Assembly: GCA_009760855.2 (NCBI GenBank)
Contig: WPIO01000053.1
Span: 1,937,501 to 2,001,500, forward strand
Direction of reading: 5' to 3'
Source of the DNA: Cristatella mucedo
Taxonomy: Eukaryota > Bryozoa > Phylactolaemata > Cristatellidae
Length of the DNA stretch: 64,000 nt
A program made the translations under genes and the position numbers. Position 1 is the first letter of the stretch. Each line of letters opens with the position of its first letter. This document shows, piece by piece, positions 62,501-64,000 of this stretch. The notes under the pieces are model-generated. The model saw only the letters and a list, made by a program, of their open reading frames with translations. It did no database searches and had not been told where the DNA came from.

Positions 62501-63630
62501 ATGGAATAGTGTGCTGCTGCCGGCGCCGTCGTAGCTGGCTCGTTCTTTGTGCCACCGGCAAAGCATCGTTCGAGTCGCGTTTTGAGACTCGAGTCTTGCC
62601 TCGATTTCGTTCAGACCAATCCCCGGGAGAAAGCCGACTTTCCATCGAGCAGCTCGATCGCCCCCGAGAATCAGCCGCTGCTGCCGCCGTCCGGCTCAAA
62701 TGTCTGCTTCGCCGAGGCGGACACTCGCCGAGCTGCTGCAGGTATGAGGAGTCGCGGCGGATGGATGGCCACTCACGGCTGCACCCCGAGCCGCTGCGCT
62801 GCTGCCTTGCTGTCGCTGCTTCGCCTCGTTGCTTGCTGTGCTGTGCACTCCAGCCCTCACATTTGCAGTCGGCTGCCTATTAGTGCACCCACACACCTTC
62901 GCCTCCCCTGCCATTCCGAGTCTACCTCGCCAGCTGTGTGCGTTAGTCTTTTAAAGTTAGTCTGTCTATGTGCGCATGTGGTTTGCCTCTGCTCATTTCC
63001 TCACTCTCTCTCGAACACGCCAGGAGTGCACGTGTTGGCTCCCTTGCTGTCATGCCGTGCGTCACTTCGGCAGGCGCTCGCTCGCCCATCCGCTTGGCTT
63101 TCACCGTCAAAGCGGCAGCGGCGGCAGCAGCAGCCGTCTTTCTCTGCCCGCCTCCAGTAGCAGGCGTGCAAGGTCGCTCGCTGCGACACCGACAACCGTG
63201 CGGCGGCGGCAGCCCCAGATGTCGAGGCGACGTCGCGGGTGGCATCTCGACGCTGGCTGCCTGCAAGCTGGGATCGGCCTTTGTAAACTCCCCGTTTTCG
63301 GCCAAGCACACGAAGACGAGCATGCTGCGCCTGCAGGCTAACGGTAGCGAGTCGCCGGGCAGGCCCAAGGCAGACAAGTGCATGGATAGCAGCTGCTTCC
63401 TAAACAGGCCCGAAAAGCGCAAGCGAGCCGACGGCGGCCCGGAAGCCGAGACCCGCTCGTCGGCGCGCAAAAGGCGTCACGTGGACACTGCGGGAGCGGC
63501 AGCAGCAGCAGCGGGGTCGCAGGGTGCCGTCGCCACTGCAGCAGCGCCACGTCAGCAGCAGCAGCGGCGCCGCGTCTCAAGCATCATGCGCCAGCGATAC
63601 GAAATGCGCAAGCGTAACAAACGGCAGTGA
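48792..63630 (+). CDS. KIF20A: Kinesin-6 family motor protein, KIF20 (MKLP2) type; 14 coding exons
   Basis: A plus-end microtubule motor of the kinesin-6 family. In animals KIF20A bundles central-spindle microtubules and brings the chromosomal passenger complex to the midzone for cytokinesis. Coding exons: 48792-48965, 52028-52292, 52585-52763, 54364-54460, 54666-54893, 56720-56942, 57864-58025, 59700-59880, 60138-60264, 60955-61268, 61525-61685, 62158-62422, 62615-62741, 63158-63630. All junctions are GT-AG with matching phases, and the sum is 991 codons plus stop (human KIF20A is about 890 aa). Motor domain: YLRLRPF, P-loop GMTNSGKT (about residues 135-142), switch I NENSSRSH (346-353), switch II DLAGSER preceded by the Cys seen in KIF20 proteins (393-400), then VPFRESKLTRLFQ. 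A long acidic insert (exons 4-5) is typical of kinesin-6. A coiled coil follows (about 651-733), then a basic C-terminus. It could be the KIF20A/B ancestor and not a strict KIF20A orthologue. Confidence 0.92.
49578..49730. repeat. Unnamed dispersed repeat R1, copy 3
   Basis: Shares 'acttcaacgaccgtgtattc', 'gaggctcgcagc', 'gccgttctcccct' and 'gcgttccaattg' with copies 1 and 2. Lies in kinesin intron 1. Confidence 0.7.
49975..50245 (+). mobile_element. LINE family A 3' end
   Basis: 'tgacagcatttaatgggtcc', 'gcatgctgaccctgtgcatg', terminus 'cctagaaagagatttgagtt' and (ATT)n. Confidence 0.82.
50655..50750 (+). mobile_element. LINE A / SINE 2 type terminus, diverged
   Basis: 'agctctcttgcctcaagttg', then 'atatagagattctattccgt', 'taaggcgcaatgcaaatgac'. 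Confidence 0.5.
50850..51030 (+). mobile_element. SINE family 1
   Basis: Near-complete: 'gtgagccgtaatggctcact', box B 'gggatcgaatcttg', body, and 'gttaaatcagctagtatttt'. Confidence 0.85.
51060..51200 (+). mobile_element. SINE family 2
   Basis: Head 'accttaaccgtccgagcggt', box-B-like 'gggctcgagcctcg', tail 'gaatagagaataagttctct', 'tataaatgaattatat'. Confidence 0.78.
51236..51405 (+). mobile_element. SINE family 1
   Basis: Box A region 'tggcacaccaggtaaggcgg', box B 'gggttcgattcctgc', body and end 'taaatcagctaggatttttt'. Confidence 0.85.
51550..51710 (+). mobile_element. SINE family 1, diverged
   Basis: 'cttagcccgggaggtgaggt', 'gactcaagtcctgcagtggg', 'cactgcaagcagttgtgata', 'ctatcaaatcaag'. 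Confidence 0.7.
51715..51995 (+). mobile_element. LINE family B 3' fragment
   Basis: 'cttctacaaatcttactaag', 'ctactcaccatctcaactgc', 'tctttgttgcgtgagattaa', end 'ctactgacggagctacatta'. The stretch 51902-51945 is not part of other LINE B copies (see findings). Confidence 0.72.
52028..52292 (+). CDS. KIF20A: KIF20-like exon 2 (P-loop)
   Basis: Acceptor gctgcag|CGT; reads RPYEIVGKTAVSLG to TFTMQ. It holds FDETSSQQAVF and the ATP-binding P-loop at 52256-52279. Donor at 52293 (G|GTGCGA), phase 1. Confidence 0.92.
52585..52763 (+). CDS. KIF20A: KIF20-like exon 3
   Basis: Acceptor gattgcag; reads GSAKEPGIIPRSLNHIFASL to SVLNVE. GIIPRSL is the usual kinesin 'G(I/L)(I/L)PR(A/S)(L/F)' motif. Donor GAG|GTGAGT, phase 0. 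Confidence 0.9.
53250..53560 (-). mobile_element. LINE family B 3' end
   Basis: In kinesin intron 3: 'taatgtatctccgtcagtaa', 'ctcacgcaacaaagagaaag', 'ggagagcagttgaggttgtg'. The minus-strand frame 53277-53552 is the shared C-terminal tail. Confidence 0.82.
53763..53814. repeat. 23-bp inverted repeat
   Basis: Arms 53763-53785 and 53792-53814 match at 22 of 23 positions (gcactcagtacatatttg...). Just after a GT run in kinesin intron 3. Confidence 0.93.
54160..54260. repeat. Poly-T tracts with duplicated flank
   Basis: 'cagtcgtgctcttagctttt' with a T run occurs twice (about 54159 and 54225), separated by further T runs, about 100 bp upstream of exon 4. Confidence 0.85.
54364..54460 (+). CDS. KIF20A: KIF20-like exon 4 (kinesin-6 insert)
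   Basis: Acceptor ttttttag; reads KLPFDSTFMSQTSS to EADEIGI. A Ser/Thr-rich part of the family-specific loop insert. Donor ATAG|GTACTT, phase 1. Both splice sites fit, but the sequence is poorly conserved. Confidence 0.75.
54666..54893 (+). CDS. KIF20A: KIF20-like exon 5
   Basis: Acceptor gagtgcag; acidic lead (DAADDCCDNEN), then YSVWLSFAEIHNEQLYDLLE, a conserved motor strand and helix, ending QPYVK. Donor AAAG|GTCAGC, phase 1. Confidence 0.9.
54894..56719 (+). other. KIF20-like intron 5 with LINE/SINE tails
   Basis: Contains a LINE A terminus at 55815-55912 (+) ('ctttgcagcaaatgtaaagc', 'gtctagaaagagattgagtt', (ATT)n). A SINE 2-like tail lies at 55970-56025. A C run is at 56587-56600. An inverted repeat around 55690-55735 (aaaaacaatccatgatgctg / ctagcatcatgggttgtttt) is also present. 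Confidence 0.7.
56720..56942 (+). CDS. KIF20A: KIF20-like exon 6 (switch I)
   Basis: Acceptor gttcgtag; DLRSVCVCSAEDAARLI continues YVK from exon 5. It contains NENSSRSH (switch I). The donor AC|GTAAGA at 56943 is the only nearby one giving phase 2, which is needed to join exon 7 as RVNT-LSFCDLAG. Confidence 0.88.
57864..58025 (+). CDS. KIF20A: KIF20-like exon 7 (switch II)
   Basis: Acceptor ctcctgcag; LSFCDLAGSERSSRTQSAGD, then RLKEAGSINTSMLTLGRCIT. Conserved switch II / microtubule-binding loop 12 region. Donor TGCAG|GTGATT, phase 2. Confidence 0.93.
59387..59464. repeat. AT-core palindrome
   Basis: 20-bp perfect arms (59387-59406 and 59445-59464: caagacacattttctctcct) around an AT repeat, in kinesin intron 7. 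Confidence 0.95.
59496..59587. repeat. (CT)n microsatellite
   Basis: About 90 bp of CT repeat, about 110 bases before exon 8; with the exon's own pyrimidine tract it makes a very long polypyrimidine context. Confidence 0.97.
59700..59880 (+). CDS. KIF20A: KIF20-like exon 8 (end of motor core)
   Basis: Acceptor ctctttgcag; TVVVPFRESKLTRLFQNFF, GKGRVSMIVNVSQ, and ALKFSAIAQK. Donor AAG|GTGATT, phase 0. Reading through would stay open but shift out of the exon 9 frame. Confidence 0.88.
60138..60264 (+). CDS. KIF20A: KIF20-like exon 9
   Basis: Acceptor ttctgcag; SAFVPVKPEFKVPPPVRRKS to PWATP. Donor CCTG|GTAAGT, phase 1. An upstream acceptor at 59960 would give a longer, equally in-frame exon (59961-60264). 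Confidence 0.8.
60955..61268 (+). CDS. KIF20A: KIF20-like exon 10 (acidic linker)
   Basis: Acceptor gttgcacag; GTIAALGEVGQRVSLLLPPD to a strongly acidic stretch (DDDGESSDDSEDELV) and YYQQRES. Donor AGC|GTGAGC gives phase 0, as exon 11 requires. Confidence 0.82.
61525..61685 (+). CDS. KIF20A: KIF20-like exon 11 (coiled coil)
   Basis: Acceptor ctcgcag; QFRQAIEELTKALCSARQEV to LEERH, heptad-like and rich in Glu/Lys/Ala. Donor CACAG|GTAGTT, phase 2. Confidence 0.82.
62158..62422 (+). CDS. KIF20A: KIF20-like exon 12 (coiled coil end, KEN motif)
   Basis: Acceptor gccccag; RARLEEERESARQLMDQKVE continues the coiled coil. Basic RWQRRR, an acidic SESSDDDE, a basic PKQRKRE (possible nuclear localisation signal) and DKENAA (KEN box, about residues 774-776) follow. 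Donor GAG|GTATGC, phase 0. Confidence 0.83.
62615..62741 (+). CDS. KIF20A: KIF20-like exon 13
   Basis: Acceptor tcgttcag; TNPREKADFPSSSSIAPENQ to TRRAAA. Donor GCAG|GTATGA, phase 1. Low conservation is expected in the tail; support comes from splice sites and frame. Confidence 0.72.
63158..63630 (+). CDS. KIF20A: KIF20-like exon 14 (C-terminus, stop)
   Basis: Acceptor gcctccag at 63157 (63160 is an equal-phase alternative). Coding to TGA at 63628-63630, ending RYEMRKRNKRQ. It contains CKLGSAFVNSPFSAKHTKTS and Ala/Gln runs. The basic tail probably binds microtubules or nucleic acid (inference). Confidence 0.82.
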
Positions 63631-63708
63631 GCGTCTATTGGGTGGCGTCTCTCTGCTGAGCATGCCACACGTAGCTTGTGCGTGCCCTTATTGTGACTAT
63701 TTATATAT

Positions 63709-63714
63709 AATAAA
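63709..63714 (+). terminator. Polyadenylation signal AATAAA
   Basis: AATAAA about 80 bases after the kinesin stop codon, followed by T-rich sequence. Confidence 0.75.
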
Positions 63715-63730
63715 AACCACAGCTTTTTGC

Positions 63731-64000
63731 CAATTCTTTTACTGTCTAGATTCTAACAAGTTTCGTGTTGCTGAGCGCCCACCGTATCGTCCCTACTCTT
63801 TTAGATAGTGAAAACTTTATGGGGTCGGGATCACCTGCCCAGCTGCCTCCGCTCACACGCAAACGTTATTCAATTTATAAGACAGTGTGCCTATCGTGAG
63901 CTTAAAATATGCAACTTGCATTTTTATGTTTTTATTTATTGTACAATTGTGTTGCTGTTATTTCTATGTACTCTTAGTATATATGTATTTACTCGCTGTG
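63731..64000. other. 3' flank of the kinesin gene
   Basis: AT-rich sequence downstream of the poly(A) signal. No further gene is seen. Confidence 0.4.

Noticed and set aside
62968-63157. N-terminal part of the long frame overlapping kinesin exon 14
   Set aside because: It lies upstream of the exon 14 acceptor and is not in splice continuity with exon 13.
63024-63157. Alternative last exon starting at 63024 (acceptor cacgccag)
   Set aside because: Phase-compatible with exon 13 but ends at a stop at 63157-63159 after a low-complexity basic peptide; the 63158 acceptor opens the longer frame. A minor isoform cannot be excluded.

Overview
The window is nuclear DNA of an animal, most likely an invertebrate. 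The evidence is one multi-exon mitotic kinesin gene with GT-AG introns, tRNA-derived SINEs, CR1/L2-like non-LTR retrotransposon debris, a pogo/Tigger-like DNA transposon, and long CT/AT/GT microsatellites. There is no bacterial-style gene packing, rRNA, CRISPR array or operon. The species cannot be named from the sequence. Composition alternates between CpG-rich blocks and AT-rich repeat debris.

Layout. 1-25.8 kb holds no gene I can support. It contains microsatellites (the largest is a 1.5-kb CT tract at 15.17-16.67 kb with a 360-bp higher-order repeat), 5'-truncated LINE copies of two families (called A and B here), and two main SINE families (1 and 2). At 25.82-25.93 kb on the minus strand there is a good candidate first coding exon of a neuronal-calcium-sensor-like (recoverin family) protein next to a CpG-rich block. 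Its other exons were not found. 26.6-30.5 kb is a mosaic of LINE B and LINE A copies that includes the best reverse-transcriptase remnants (YADD and YNDD motifs). 30.6-35.2 kb is CpG-rich DNA, SINE/LINE debris and a long LINE B copy.

36.35-37.08 kb is a 731-bp non-autonomous element. It has terminal inverted repeats, a perfect 8-bp target duplication and an interior of TTTAGGG telomere-like, GCC and AT arrays. 40.43-42.89 kb is a dead CENP-B/pogo-like transposon with inverted ends and a LINE A copy inserted inside it. 43.83-44.32 kb is a 491-bp foldback element with a probable 3-bp duplication.

48.8-63.7 kb (+ strand) is a kinesin-6 gene of the KIF20 (MKLP2) type. I could thread 14 coding exons with consistent splice phases into one open frame of about 991 codons, running from the initiator ATG to a TGA followed by AATAAA. 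Its introns carry the same SINE and LINE families, a third copy of an unnamed dispersed repeat, and two large palindromes.

The most interesting material is in the mobile elements. It comprises the telomere-repeat-bearing MITE, the foldback element, the nested pogo/LINE locus, the SINE tails that share a hairpin with the LINE A 3' end, and an unnamed repeat present in three copies.
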